Made by a program: the position numbers and the translations under genes. Below, in pieces: positions 1 through 8,181 of a stretch of DNA of 64,000 nucleotides (its first letter is position 1; every line of letters begins with the position of its first letter). The notes under the pieces were generated by a model, which worked only from the letters and a program-made list of their open reading frames with translations, did no database searches and was not told where the DNA came from. Origin of the DNA: Arthrobacter sp. efr-133-TYG-118 (lineage in GTDB: Bacteria; Actinomycetota; Actinomycetes; Actinomycetales; Micrococcaceae); the NCBI RefSeq assembly GCF_030209755.1, contig NZ_JARVRH010000006.1, positions 124,001-188,000 of the forward strand, read 5' to 3'.

Positions 1-168
1 AGGGCCGACGAGCTTGGCACGGCGTTCCGAGCCGCGAACGTCGATCCCGAGGTTCGCGTCGTCATTGCCGCGTCCGGCAAGGACTTCGAAGCTCCACCGC
101 CAGGGCCAGTGGAGCGTCCACCCTTGGGACCGGTAGAGAGTCCGCAACGTACGTATTTAGGAACATGA
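1..168 (+). pseudogene. Enoyl-CoA hydratase fragment (duplicate of the gene at 13822-14655)
   Basis: Bases 4-88 are almost identical to bases 13919-14006 inside the enoyl-CoA hydratase gene. The only difference I see is one codon fewer after the Val-Val codons (GTC GTC ATT here, GTC GTC GTC CTT there). After the shared GGCAAGGACTTC the two copies diverge abruptly, and the reading frame runs on through unrelated codons to a TGA at 166-168. The start lies outside the window. I read this as a recombination scar: a crotonase-family gene cut about 50 codons in and joined to the upstream side of the MaoC operon. Confidence 0.75.
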
Positions 169-650
169 TGAGGGCGAGCATCTCCCAGCGCGGTCTGTAC
201 TTCGAGGAACTCGACCTCGAGGTCGTTTACCGCCACAGCCCTGGGCGCACCGTCGGGGAATCGGACAACACCTTGTTTTCGACCTTGACGATGAACCCGC
301 AAAGTCTGCACCTGGATGCTGCTGCCTCCGCGGATACTGAGTTCGGGGAGCGGCTGGTCAACAGCATGTTCACCCTCTCGACGCTGATCGGACTCAGCGT
401 GGCCCAGTTGACCCAGGAGACGACGATTGCCAATCTGGGCTTCGGACGGGTTTCTTTCCCTGCTCCAGTGCTTGCAGGAGACACCCTGTATGCCGAATCC
501 ACTGTGGTGGGCAAGCGGGTGTCGAAGTCCCGCCCCGAGGCCGGAATCGTTGAGTTTCTTCACCTCGCCCGCAACCAGCGCGGGGAAGTCGTGGCCCAGG
601 CGGAGCGCACGGCGATGATGCGCCGCCTGCCCTTGGAGCACCAGGGATGA
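165..650 (+). CDS. MaoC-family (hot-dog fold) acyl-CoA hydratase
   Basis: A 161-residue single-domain MaoC-like protein. These proteins hydrate 2-enoyl-CoA thioesters or dehydrate 3-hydroxyacyl-CoA. Visible family features are the early GLYFEEL segment, TLTMNPQSLHLD around residues 41-52 and NLGFGRVSFPAPVLAGDTLY near residue 90. The gene overlaps the following CitE-type lyase by ATGA (647-650) and precedes an acyl-CoA dehydrogenase. That order matches, from memory, the mycobacterial Rv2498c-Rv2500c block for branched C5/itaconate-type CoA esters, so hydration of a methyl-branched dicarboxyl- or enoyl-CoA is the best guess. Two adjacent ATGs (165, 168) are possible starts; TTAGGAAC just upstream favours 168. 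Confidence 0.85.
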   Translation: MMRASISQRGLYFEELDLEVVYRHSPGRTVGESDNTLFSTLTMNPQSLHLDAAASADTEFGERLVNSMFTLSTLIGLSVAQLTQETTIANLGFGRVSFPAPVLAGDTLYAESTVVGKRVSKSRPEAGIVEFLHLARNQRGEVVAQAERTAMMRRLPLEHQG

Positions 651-1471
651 ACGCCATCGAACAGGGTCCGGCGCTGTTGTTCTGCCCGGGCGATCGTTTG
701 GATCGGTTCGAGAAGGCACTCGATCGTGCCGACGTGGCCATTCTGGACCTCGAAGACGCAGTCGCGCCGGATCGAAAGGATGCCGCCCGCGGGCCGGTAG
801 CCGCGGCCGCCGCTGGAGCCCCTGAGCGCATGGTCGTGCGCGTCTATGCTGCGGGCACATCGTGGTTCTACGATGATGTGGCTGCCATGCGCACAGCAGG
901 GGTCCGTACCTTGATGCTCCCCAAGGCCTCGTCCCCGGAGCAGCTGGTTGCGCTACGCGATTTCGAAGTAATCGCCTTGTGCGAGACGGCCGCCGGGATA
1001 TTGGCAGCCCCTCGGCTGGCGGCGGAACCCAACTGTTCGGCACTGATGTGGGGCGGAGAAGACCTCGTTGCCGACATTGGAGGCCGCTCCAGCCGCGGGG
1101 CCGACGGGCACTACCGGCCGATGATCGAACAGGCCCGGTCCACGGTGCTGTTCGCCGCCGCCGAGGGCAAGGCCGCCATCGACGCCGTCCATATCGACCT
1201 TACCGACCTCGACGGGCTGGAGAGGGAATCCAGAGAGGCCGCCGACATGGGATTCCGGGCCAAAGCCTGCATCCACCCCCAGCATGTCGCATCCATTCGC
1301 AGCGCCTTCCGCCCCACCGAGGACCAGGTCAACTGGGCGCGCTGCGTCCTCGCCCATCCCGAAGCCCCAAGAGGCGGAGTGTTCATGGTCGGCAGCCAAA
1401 TGATCGACGGCCCCCTACTCACCCACGCACGCACCATCGTCGAAAGGACCCTTTCATGGACTTCGAACTAA
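647..1471 (+). CDS. HpcH/HpaI aldolase / CitE-type CoA-ester lyase
   Basis: A 274-residue TIM-barrel lyase of the citrate-lyase-beta (CitE) family. Members cleave malyl-, beta-methylmalyl- or citramalyl-CoA to acetyl-CoA plus an alpha-keto acid. Seen: the N-terminal LLFCPGDR, the metal/substrate Glu-Asp pair in LDLEDAV (about residue 33), a conserved Arg in VVRVYA, and MWGGEDLVADIGG around residue 135. There is no sign of the citrate-lyase alpha or gamma subunits, so it should be a stand-alone lyase. It starts inside the stop of the MaoC gene and its 3' end overlaps the acyl-CoA dehydrogenase by 16 bases, which points to translational coupling. The substrate is inferred from neighbours only. 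Confidence 0.87.
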   Translation: MNAIEQGPALLFCPGDRLDRFEKALDRADVAILDLEDAVAPDRKDAARGPVAAAAAGAPERMVVRVYAAGTSWFYDDVAAMRTAGVRTLMLPKASSPEQLVALRDFEVIALCETAAGILAAPRLAAEPNCSALMWGGEDLVADIGGRSSRGADGHYRPMIEQARSTVLFAAAEGKAAIDAVHIDLTDLDGLERESREAADMGFRAKACIHPQHVASIRSAFRPTEDQVNWARCVLAHPEAPRGGVFMVGSQMIDGPLLTHARTIVERTLSWTSN

Positions 1472-2622
1472 CCACCGACCAGCAGGAACTACGTGCCGGG
1501 GCCCGCGAACTGGCACGCAGCTTCTCTGACGAATACTGGGCCGAGCGCGATGAAAAGGGTGAATTCCCCTGGGACTTCTACAATGCCTTCGCCGAAGCTG
1601 GCTGGCTTGGCATCGCCATCCCTGAAGAGTACGGCGGTGGCGGCCTGGGCATCCTCGAAGCGGCCCTGCTGCTTGAGGAGATCGCTGCCTCCGGCGCCGG
1701 CATGAATGGCTGCAGCACAATGCATCTGACCATCTTCGGGCTCAACACCATCGTCAAGCACGGCAGCGAACAGCTCCGGAAAGAGATCCTTCCCGCAGCA
1801 GCGGACGGCTCCTTGCACGTGTGCTTTGGAGTCACCGAACCAGATGCCGGCACGGACACCACCCGCATCTCCACTTTCGCCAAGCGGGTCGGCGGCGGCT
1901 ACGTCCTCAACGGGCGCAAGGTCTGGATCACAAAGGCCGGCGATTCTCAGAAGATGATCCTCATCGCGCGCACCAGTCGGCGTGAGGACGTGCCGCGCCC
2001 CACGGACGGAATGTCGCTCTTCCTTATCGACATCGATCCCGAACGCATCCATCTCAAGGCCATTCCCAAAATGGGGCGCAACGCCGTGTCCTCCTATGAG
2101 GTGCTCATCGACGACTACTTCGTCCCCGAGAGCGCACGCATCGGAGAAGAGGGCGAGGGTTTCAAGTACCTGCTCGACGGACTCAATCCCGAACGCATCC
2201 TGCTCGCGTCCGAGGCCCTCGGCCTCGGACGTGCCTCCATCGACCGGGCTGTCCGCTACGCGAAGGAGCGCGTCGTCTTCGACCGGCCCATCGGGCAGAA
2301 CCAGGGCGTCGCATTCCCTCTGGCCGAAGCTGTCATGCGTCTCGATGCAGCCGAGCTGATGGCCCGCAAAGCAGCATGGCGTTACGACCAGGCCCTGCCG
2401 TGCGGTAGGGAAGCGAACATGGCCAAGTGGCTGTGCGCAGAGGCCGGTTTCACGGCCGCCGACCAGGCCATCCAAACACACGGAGGCATGGGCTACGCCC
2501 GTGAGTACCACGTCGAGCGGTACTTCCGCGAAGCTCGAATCCTCCGGATCGCGCCGGTCAGCCAGGAAATGGTGCTGAACTACGTTTCGAATCATGTACT
2601 GGGCCTCCCGAAGTCCTACTGA
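1456..2622 (+). CDS. Acyl-CoA dehydrogenase
   Basis: A 388-residue, full-length acyl-CoA dehydrogenase that oxidises an acyl-CoA to 2-enoyl-CoA with FAD and passes electrons to ETF. The ATG at 1456 (MDFELTTDQQ) is chosen because everything upstream in frame is antisense-like Arg/Pro-rich sequence within the CitE gene. Seen: the helical N-domain, FGVTEPDAGTDTT and VWITKAG in the beta-domain, and a C-domain with the QTHGGMGYA stretch and YFREARI. The catalytic base position is not certain by eye. ETF genes lie 450 bp downstream. A close relative at 24418 has lost about 250 residues, and this gene serves as the reference for that deletion. Confidence 0.9.
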   Translation: MDFELTTDQQELRAGARELARSFSDEYWAERDEKGEFPWDFYNAFAEAGWLGIAIPEEYGGGGLGILEAALLLEEIAASGAGMNGCSTMHLTIFGLNTIVKHGSEQLRKEILPAAADGSLHVCFGVTEPDAGTDTTRISTFAKRVGGGYVLNGRKVWITKAGDSQKMILIARTSRREDVPRPTDGMSLFLIDIDPERIHLKAIPKMGRNAVSSYEVLIDDYFVPESARIGEEGEGFKYLLDGLNPERILLASEALGLGRASIDRAVRYAKERVVFDRPIGQNQGVAFPLAEAVMRLDAAELMARKAAWRYDQALPCGREANMAKWLCAEAGFTAADQAIQTHGGMGYAREYHVERYFREARILRIAPVSQEMVLNYVSNHVLGLPKSY

Positions 2623-2644
2623 TCACCAAGGACGGAAACCACAA

Positions 2645-2980
2645 ATGCATACTGCACCACCGCCTGAGGGGAGTCTCAAGGGCCTTCGTGTACTTGATCT
2701 CTCCCCGGGTTCTCGCCGGCCCTCTGTGCACCCAAATGCTCGCCGACCACGGTGCCGAGGGTTTTGAAGCTGGAACCGCCCGCGGAGGCGAGACCAGATC
2801 CTGGGGACCACCTTTCGTGAGCGACATCATGAGCGCCTACTTCAGCGGCGTCAACCGCAACAAGTACTCACCTCTTTGGGGTACAGCCCGCAACGAATCG
2901 ATGAACTCCTGGACGCTGACATCATCCACGCTGCCCCGCTGGACCGTGTCTTGCAGCCGACCTCCGCGCCCCTTCAATGA
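2645..2980 (+). pseudogene. CaiB/BaiF-type CoA-transferase, frameshifted and truncated
   Basis: An ATG at 2645 opens a protein reading LKGLRVLDLS, the usual N-terminus of family III CoA-transferases. The frame breaks at a run of four C's near 2702. One base fewer restores RVLAGPLCTQMLADHGAE in the next frame. Further on, GGETRSWGPPFVSDIMSAYF and GVNRNKYS are recognisable, but the expected VIKVE motif is scrambled and the match fades before 2980. The remaining about 300 residues, including the catalytic Asp, are absent. It sits exactly where an activating CoA-transferase would be expected in this operon. 2981-3061 holds only the leader and ribosome site of etfB. Confidence 0.75.
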
Positions 2981-3067
2981 CTTTGCGGCCAAAGGGCTCT
3001 CAATCAACCAATCTATCAACACACGGTTCCTGAGGCATTGGCCTCCGGACGGAAGGAGTAAGTGCGC

Positions 3068-3832
3068 ATGAATATCGCAGTACTACTCAAACAAGTGCCT
3101 GACACCTGGGGGGAACGCAGGATCGACTTGTCGACAGGCCTGGTCGACAGAGGTGCCAGCGACGCCGTCATCGACGAGATCTGCAACCGCGCCCTGGAGG
3201 TGGCACTGTCCTACAAGGACAGCGCGGATGCGACGGTGGTTGTATTGACCATGGGTCCCGCCCCTGTCCAGGAGATGCTGCGCAAAGCGCTGGCCATGGG
3301 CGCAGATTCGGCCATGCACGTATCCGACGATGCCCTTGCGGGCGCGGATACGCTCCAAACAGCCGAAGTCCTGGCCGCCGCGCTGCACAGCACCGGTTTC
3401 GATCTCGTGATCGCAGGCAACGAGTCCACGGACGGCTGCGGCGGGGTGATTCCCGCGCTCATCGCAGAACGTTTGGGTGTCCCACATGCCTCGTTCCTCG
3501 AGTCTGTCACCATCGGGGTAGACGGTGTGCGCGGTGAGCGCGCCGTCGAGGGAGGATCGGTCCAGCTCTTCGCTCCCTTACCCGCGATGGTCTCCGTGAC
3601 CGAACGGCTGCCGGAAGCACGGTTCCCCAGCTTCAAGGGGTTCATGCAAGCGAAGAAAAAGCCCCTGAAGGTGCTCACCCTCGCCGATCTCGATGCCGAG
3701 ATCCCGGTCTCCAGCTCCATGGTCGTTGCCGCCGCCGAGCGGCCTGCCCGGGACGTCGGCACCAAGATCGTGGACGAGGGCAACGCTGCCCGGCAAATCG
3801 TCGAATTCCTCGTGGCCAACGGCCTCGCCTGA
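3068..3832 (+). CDS. etfB: Electron transfer flavoprotein beta subunit
   Basis: A 254-residue EtfB, the AMP-binding half of the ETF heterodimer that collects electrons from acyl-CoA dehydrogenases. It begins MNIAVLLKQVPDTW, as is typical. It contains VVVLTMGP, the AGNESTDGCGG loop (about residue 115) and FKGFMQAKKKPL near residue 195, which is the family's recognition segment. The ATG at 3068 is preferred over the in-frame GTG at 3062 because AAGGAG (3053-3058) lies 9 bases from the ATG but only 3 from the GTG. EtfA follows after 14 bases, so the two are co-transcribed and probably serve the dehydrogenase at 1456. Confidence 0.95.
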   Translation: MNIAVLLKQVPDTWGERRIDLSTGLVDRGASDAVIDEICNRALEVALSYKDSADATVVVLTMGPAPVQEMLRKALAMGADSAMHVSDDALAGADTLQTAEVLAAALHSTGFDLVIAGNESTDGCGGVIPALIAERLGVPHASFLESVTIGVDGVRGERAVEGGSVQLFAPLPAMVSVTERLPEARFPSFKGFMQAKKKPLKVLTLADLDAEIPVSSSMVVAAAERPARDVGTKIVDEGNAARQIVEFLVANGLA

Positions 3833-3846
3833 TTAGGAGACATGAA

Positions 3847-4818
3847 ATGAACAACATTCTTGTACTCGTCGAAACCGCCTTGGACGGCCAACCCGCGGCA
3901 TCCACGGCAGGGCTCATCGCCGCCGCGTCCCGGTTGGGCAGCGCCGTTGCAGTACTGGTTGCCGACCCGGGCACGGGAGCACGGCACGCTGCCACCTTGG
4001 GGGAATGGGGCGCCGAGCAAGTCTATATATGCGAGACCGACCAGTCCGCCCACCTCATGGTTACCCCCCAGGTACACGCACTCGAGGCAGCCGTCATCGA
4101 CAAGGCACCGTCCGCGGTACTGACCGTAAACTCGTCCACCGGACGCGAAGCCGCAGCCCGCCTCGCCCTGCGCCTGGGCGGCGGCCTGCTGACCGACGTA
4201 GTCGGCGTACGCGCCGATGAGGACCAGATCCTGGCCACTCACTCAGTATTCGGCGGGTCCTACGACATCGAGGCCGCTGTCCAATACGGACTTCCGGTCA
4301 TCACCGTGCGGCCCGGCTCAATCGGTGACCGCGCGGAGCCAGCCAATTACGAGATGACCACTGTCGCCCTCGAGATCGACCCGGAGGGATCCGCCATCGT
4401 CACGGCCACCCACGAGACTACCGAGAATTCCTTGCGCCCCGCGCTACGCGGGGCGAAGAAGGTCGTCTCCGGGGGCCGAGGCATGGGCTCCAAAGACGGA
4501 TTCCAGCTCGTCGAACGGCTGGCCGACACGCTAGGCGCCGCCATCGGCGCGTCCCGGGCCGCCGTTGACGCAGGCTACGTGCCCCAGACCCAACAGGTCG
4601 GGCAGACCGGAACCACCGTCGGCCCGGACCTCTACCTCGCCCTGGGAATCTCCGGCGCAATACAGCACCGGGCAGGGATGCAGACGGCCAAAACCATCAT
4701 CGCCATCAATAAAGATAAGGACGCACCCATTTTCGAGATCGCCGATCTCGGGATCGTCGGAGACGTCTCAACCATCGTTCCGAAGCTCATCCAAGAGCTC
4801 GAGAGCCAAGCCGGCTAA
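3847..4818 (+). CDS. etfA: Electron transfer flavoprotein alpha subunit
   Basis: A 323-residue EtfA carrying the FAD-binding C-terminal domain. The signature is easily read: GGRGMGS near residue 217, TRAAVD-like SRAAVDAGY, QVGQTGTTVGPDLYLALGIS and AIQHRAGM, then NKDKDAPIFEIADLGIVGD. The N-domain is normal in length. It follows etfB by 14 bases with a GGAGACATGAA ribosome site and precedes the membrane cytochrome by 28 bases. The three are probably one transcript, with ETF reoxidised at the membrane. Confidence 0.95.
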   Translation: MNNILVLVETALDGQPAASTAGLIAAASRLGSAVAVLVADPGTGARHAATLGEWGAEQVYICETDQSAHLMVTPQVHALEAAVIDKAPSAVLTVNSSTGREAAARLALRLGGGLLTDVVGVRADEDQILATHSVFGGSYDIEAAVQYGLPVITVRPGSIGDRAEPANYEMTTVALEIDPEGSAIVTATHETTENSLRPALRGAKKVVSGGRGMGSKDGFQLVERLADTLGAAIGASRAAVDAGYVPQTQQVGQTGTTVGPDLYLALGISGAIQHRAGMQTAKTIIAINKDKDAPIFEIADLGIVGDVSTIVPKLIQELESQAG

Positions 4819-4846
4819 GCCGCGCCCATATCTGAGGAGAACGCAC

Positions 4847-6238
4847 ATGTCGACAACCGGCGATTCGTCGACCACGGCTGCGCCCAACACCGCCCGGGAC
4901 GCCAGCACCCCGGCCAGCGGCCCAGGGACAGCCCCACGAGCAGAACCAAATGCACGCTCAGAAGGACCACTCAGACCACCCCCTAAGCCCCACAGCAACA
5001 GCGGAACTGCTAACGCCACCTTGGGCACAGGCATGGCTAAGCCAGCCTTGGGCCTCGGCGCGGCCAATCCGACCTTGGGCACCGGCACGGCTACGCCAAC
5101 CTTGGGCCTCGGCGCGGCCAAACCGACCCTGGGCTCGAACATGGCCAAGCCAACCTTGGGCCCCGGCGCAGCCAAACCGACCCTGGGCTCCAACATGGCC
5201 AAGCCAACCTTGGGCCCCGGCCCAGCCAAACCGACCCTGGGCCCCGGCGCGATCAAGCCGCTCATGAAAGCCTCGGCCGGATCCGCACCGTCCGCCACCG
5301 ATGCGCCCTTATCGGTAGCGAGGGTCCGAGAAACGGGGATCCGCCAGTGGGTGCGGTCGGCGATCGCGGCTATCACCGCTGTCGTAGTGCTGGCCCTGGT
5401 GGTGCTGGGCGCCCAATGGTTGCGTGCCTTGCCTTCCGTTCAGGCCTGGCTGGTGGAATATTCCGGCCACTCGGAACTGCCGGACAACACACCCACAGGA
5501 GTGCCCGCGTGGTTGGGGTGGCAGCACTTCCTCAACGCATTCTTTATCGTCCTGATCATCAGGTCGGGGTGGATGGTGCGCACTGCCAACCGGCCCGAGG
5601 CGTACTGGATACGCACCAACACCGGGATGATCAGGACGAAAAACACGCCTAAGAGAATGAGCCTTGACCTCTGGCTTCACTTGTCGCTGGACGCATTGTG
5701 GGTGCTCAACGGCATCGTGTTTTACATAATTTTGTTCGCCACCGGCCAGTGGATGCGGATCGTGCCGACCAGCTGGGACGTCATCCCCAACGCCGTCTCG
5801 TCCGCCTTGCAGTACGCCTCACTGAATTGGCCGCCGGAAAACGGATGGATCAACTACAACGCTCTCCAGGTACTGGCCTACTTCGCCGTTGTATTCGTAG
5901 CCGCGCCACTGGCGGTCATCTCGGGCCTGCGGATGTCCGCCGCATGGCCCAAAAACGCCGAGCAGCTCAACAAGGCTTATCCGGTGGAGGCCGCCCGGGC
6001 ACTTCACGTGCGGGTGATGCTTTTCTTCGTGGCATTCGTGATCGTGCACGTGGTGCTGGTCTTGACCACCGGGGCATTGCTCAACCTCAACCACATGTAC
6101 GCAGCCCAGGACGCCCAGTCATGGACTGGATTTTGGATCTTCGTGGTCTCTGTGGCCGTCATGGTCGCTGCATGGTTCCTCGCCCGACCCGCTTTCCTGT
6201 CCCCGATCGCCTCTCTCGTGGGCAAAGTCAGCCGCTAG
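4847..6238 (+). CDS. Membrane cytochrome b (b561/hydrogenase-b-like) with repeat-rich N-terminus
   Basis: A 463-residue protein. The ATG at 4847 follows GAGGAGAACGCAC. Residues 1-160 are a Pro/Ala/Gly/Thr-rich extension with about nine copies of a 9-residue AKPTLGxGx unit. From about residue 165 there are six hydrophobic segments (about 168-190, 226-245, 284-305, 340-365, 390-415 and 428-450). His residues in or near them (WQHF, WLHLSL, ALHVRV, VIVHVV) could bind b-type heme. The fold resembles prokaryotic cytochrome b561 and the b subunits of hydrogenases or formate dehydrogenases. Being 28 bases behind etfA, it plausibly takes ETF electrons to quinone instead of ETF:quinone oxidoreductase. 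That role is inference. Confidence 0.75.
   Translation: MSTTGDSSTTAAPNTARDASTPASGPGTAPRAEPNARSEGPLRPPPKPHSNSGTANATLGTGMAKPALGLGAANPTLGTGTATPTLGLGAAKPTLGSNMAKPTLGPGAAKPTLGSNMAKPTLGPGPAKPTLGPGAIKPLMKASAGSAPSATDAPLSVARVRETGIRQWVRSAIAAITAVVVLALVVLGAQWLRALPSVQAWLVEYSGHSELPDNTPTGVPAWLGWQHFLNAFFIVLIIRSGWMVRTANRPEAYWIRTNTGMIRTKNTPKRMSLDLWLHLSLDALWVLNGIVFYIILFATGQWMRIVPTSWDVIPNAVSSALQYASLNWPPENGWINYNALQVLAYFAVVFVAAPLAVISGLRMSAAWPKNAEQLNKAYPVEAARALHVRVMLFFVAFVIVHVVLVLTTGALLNLNHMYAAQDAQSWTGFWIFVVSVAVMVAAWFLARPAFLSPIASLVGKVSR
5009..5250 (+). repeat. In-gene tandem repeat encoding AKPTLGxGx units
   Basis: The cytochrome's N-terminal extension is built of 27-base units, one per nine residues. At 5114-5167 and 5168-5221 two 54-base double units are nearly identical, differing at only a couple of bases, so recent slippage or unequal exchange is likely. 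The encoded segment should be disordered, positively charged and probably cytoplasmic. Confidence 0.85.
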
Positions 6239-6388
6239 CCCACAAAACTCCTGCTCACCCGCGGCATGCAACACGCCTTCTGCAAGATTCCCAGGCATCC
6301 GTAACCCGCCACGACTACCCCCACCGGACGAAAATCTCACGCGTCCACAATGCGATCTTGGCGGGCGAGCGGCGCGCCTTGTCGCCGC

Positions 6389-6394
6389 GGCGCG
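6389..6394 (+). repeat. Target-site duplication GGCGCG, left copy of IS21-type element
   Basis: GGCGCG immediately precedes the inferred left tip of the element (TGTAAGCGGC, 6395). The same six bases follow the right tip at 9116-9121. The 150 bases between the cytochrome stop (6238) and this point hold nothing I recognise. Confidence 0.75.
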
Positions 6395-6489
6395 TGTAAG
6401 CGGCAACTTTAAACTGACCGGAGACGGCAAAACTGATTGACCGTTCGCGGCAGTGATTATGACCAGCGGCGGCAAGCATTTTTGGACAG
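6395..6489 (+). repeat. IS21 left end, multiple terminal repeats
   Basis: Four copies of a unit beginning (G/A)CGGCA (near 6400, 6425, 6448 and 6469) are spaced about 20-25 bases apart and act as transposase-binding sites in this family. 6490-6636 is the istA leader with a strong ribosome site at 6621-6627. Confidence 0.8.
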
Positions 6490-6636
6490 TAGCCGGCCAC
6501 CCGTGGGTGGCTGGGCGTGCTGGGATTCCTCTTGTCCATCCCTCGTGTCGTTACGGGGAGAGCCCCTTCCTTCCACGGTGAAATGGCGATGCCAATCGTC
6601 TGTATTTCACCCGTTGCGGGAAGGAGGGGGCTCGTT

Positions 6637-8181
6637 GTGAAGTCTCCAGGAGAGTTCATGGAAATTTTAGCTGCTTACGATCTGACCCGGTCATACCGGG
6701 ATGCCGCGAAAATATGCGGGGTCTCGCACAATACGGTGCGTTCTTATGTGAAAGCCCGCCAGGATGGCGTGCAGGCGCCGGTTGCCCGGCGACGCGGCCG
6801 GATGACCGATCCGTTCCTGCCTCAAATGATCTCTTGGGTTGAGCAGTCGCGGGGGAAGATCCGCGGCGATGTCGTGCATGAGAAGCTGCAGGCTTTGGGG
6901 TTCACCGGGTGTGAGCGAACGACACGGACGACGCTGGCTGAACTGAAGGCGAAATACCGGGCCCGGAGCGTACGGGTGCACCGGCCGTGGACGCCGGAGC
7001 CGGGTCTCTGGCTCGAGTATGACTACGGCGACGGGCCTGTCGTTGATGGTGTGAAGACGGTGCTGTTCGTGGCCTGGCTTGCCTTCTCCCGGTTCCGGGT
7101 CGTGATCGCGTTGCAGGATAAGACCATGCCGACCGTGTTCGCGGCCCTGGACAGGACATTTCGCCTCATTGGTGGGGTTCCGACCTACATTTTGACGGAT
7201 AACGAGAAGACTGTCACGGTCGAGCACGTCGCGGGGATCCCGGTCCGCAATCACCAGATCGTGGCGTTCGCCAGGCATTACTCGACCTCGCTGCAGACAT
7301 GCATTCCGGCGGACCCGGCCTCCAAGGGCGGGGTGGAGAACGCGGTCAAGATCGCCAAAGCCGACCTCGTCCCCAAAGACACCAACCTGCTGCCCGAATA
7401 CCGGTCGTTCGCCGAGCTGGAGGCTGCGTGTGAGGCGTTCATGGACGAGGTGAACTCGCGGGTGCACCGCGCCACGCTGGAGATCCCCAAGGACATGCTG
7501 CAGGTGATCGAACGTCCGCGGTTGCATCCGGTCCCGGCAACCCCGGTCACGTCGAGTTTCGGGCAGACCCGCCAGGTCCCGCCGAACACGCCAATGATCA
7601 CCTTCGCCCAGTCCCGGTATTCCGTCCCTCACACCCTGATGGGGCAGACGGTGTGGGTGCGCGGCACCGACACCGAGGTGATCATCGTTCACGTCGATGC
7701 CACCGGACCGGTCGAGGTCGCACGCCACAAATTCACCCGGCCCGGGACCCCGGCGATTATCGACGACCATTTCCCACCCGCCCCCACCGGCGCCCTTGAG
7801 CGGGTGATCCGCCCGACGAACACTGCCGAGGAAGAATTCCTCGCACTCGGCGCCGGGGCAGCGCTCTGGCTCAAGGAAGCCGCCGCCGCGGGAACCGGCA
7901 AGATCAGGCACAAAATGGAACGCGCCGTCACCCTCGCCAAGGTCTTGGGAGCCGACGAGGTCGACAAAGGCCTCGGCGCAGCAGCGGTGCATCAGCGCTT
8001 CACCCACGAGGACCTGCTCTCCATCGTCAACACCGGCGGCGGGACAAAGCCCACCATCAGCACCACCCACACCGTCACAGACCAGGGCCGGTGGTTGAGC
8101 CAGGGCACCAGCTCATGGGCCAGCTTCGGCACCACACCCACCTCTGCCAGCAGTGACGAAGACCTTGAAGGAGCCATCTGA
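6637..8181 (+). CDS. istA: IS21-family transposase IstA
   Basis: A 514-residue transposase. The GTG at 6637 (MKSPGEFMEIL) is chosen because AAGGAGG at 6621-6627 is 9 bases upstream and the family normally starts here; the open frame itself extends further left. Order: an N-terminal helix-turn-helix around SYRDAAKICGVSHNTVRSY, then an rve/DDE integrase core with acidic residues in LEYDYGDG, ILTDNEKT and the KGGVENAVK helix (D, D, E), and a C-terminal beta-barrel region. It cuts and joins the element's ends. The TGA overlaps the istB ATG (TGATG at 8179-8183), so IstB synthesis is probably coupled. Confidence 0.96.
   Translation: MKSPGEFMEILAAYDLTRSYRDAAKICGVSHNTVRSYVKARQDGVQAPVARRRGRMTDPFLPQMISWVEQSRGKIRGDVVHEKLQALGFTGCERTTRTTLAELKAKYRARSVRVHRPWTPEPGLWLEYDYGDGPVVDGVKTVLFVAWLAFSRFRVVIALQDKTMPTVFAALDRTFRLIGGVPTYILTDNEKTVTVEHVAGIPVRNHQIVAFARHYSTSLQTCIPADPASKGGVENAVKIAKADLVPKDTNLLPEYRSFAELEAACEAFMDEVNSRVHRATLEIPKDMLQVIERPRLHPVPATPVTSSFGQTRQVPPNTPMITFAQSRYSVPHTLMGQTVWVRGTDTEVIIVHVDATGPVEVARHKFTRPGTPAIIDDHFPPAPTGALERVIRPTNTAEEEFLALGAGAALWLKEAAAAGTGKIRHKMERAVTLAKVLGADEVDKGLGAAAVHQRFTHEDLLSIVNTGGGTKPTISTTHTVTDQGRWLSQGTSSWASFGTTPTSASSDEDLEGAI

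Noticed and set aside
979..1455. N-terminal extension of the acyl-CoA dehydrogenase frame
   Set aside because: It is a shadow of the CitE gene in another frame, Arg/Pro-rich and without homology; the family start MDFELT is at 1456.
1489..2595. Long antisense frame opposite the acyl-CoA dehydrogenase
   Set aside because: High-GC third positions create long antisense frames; composition is unlike a protein and no motif is present.
5009..5250. Regularly spaced repeats that could suggest a CRISPR-like array
   Set aside because: Units are contiguous 27-base in-frame codon repeats with no unique spacers, inside an otherwise convincing membrane protein gene.
6691..8070. 459-codon antisense frame opposite istA
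   Set aside because: Same shadow effect; istA has all expected transposase motifs.
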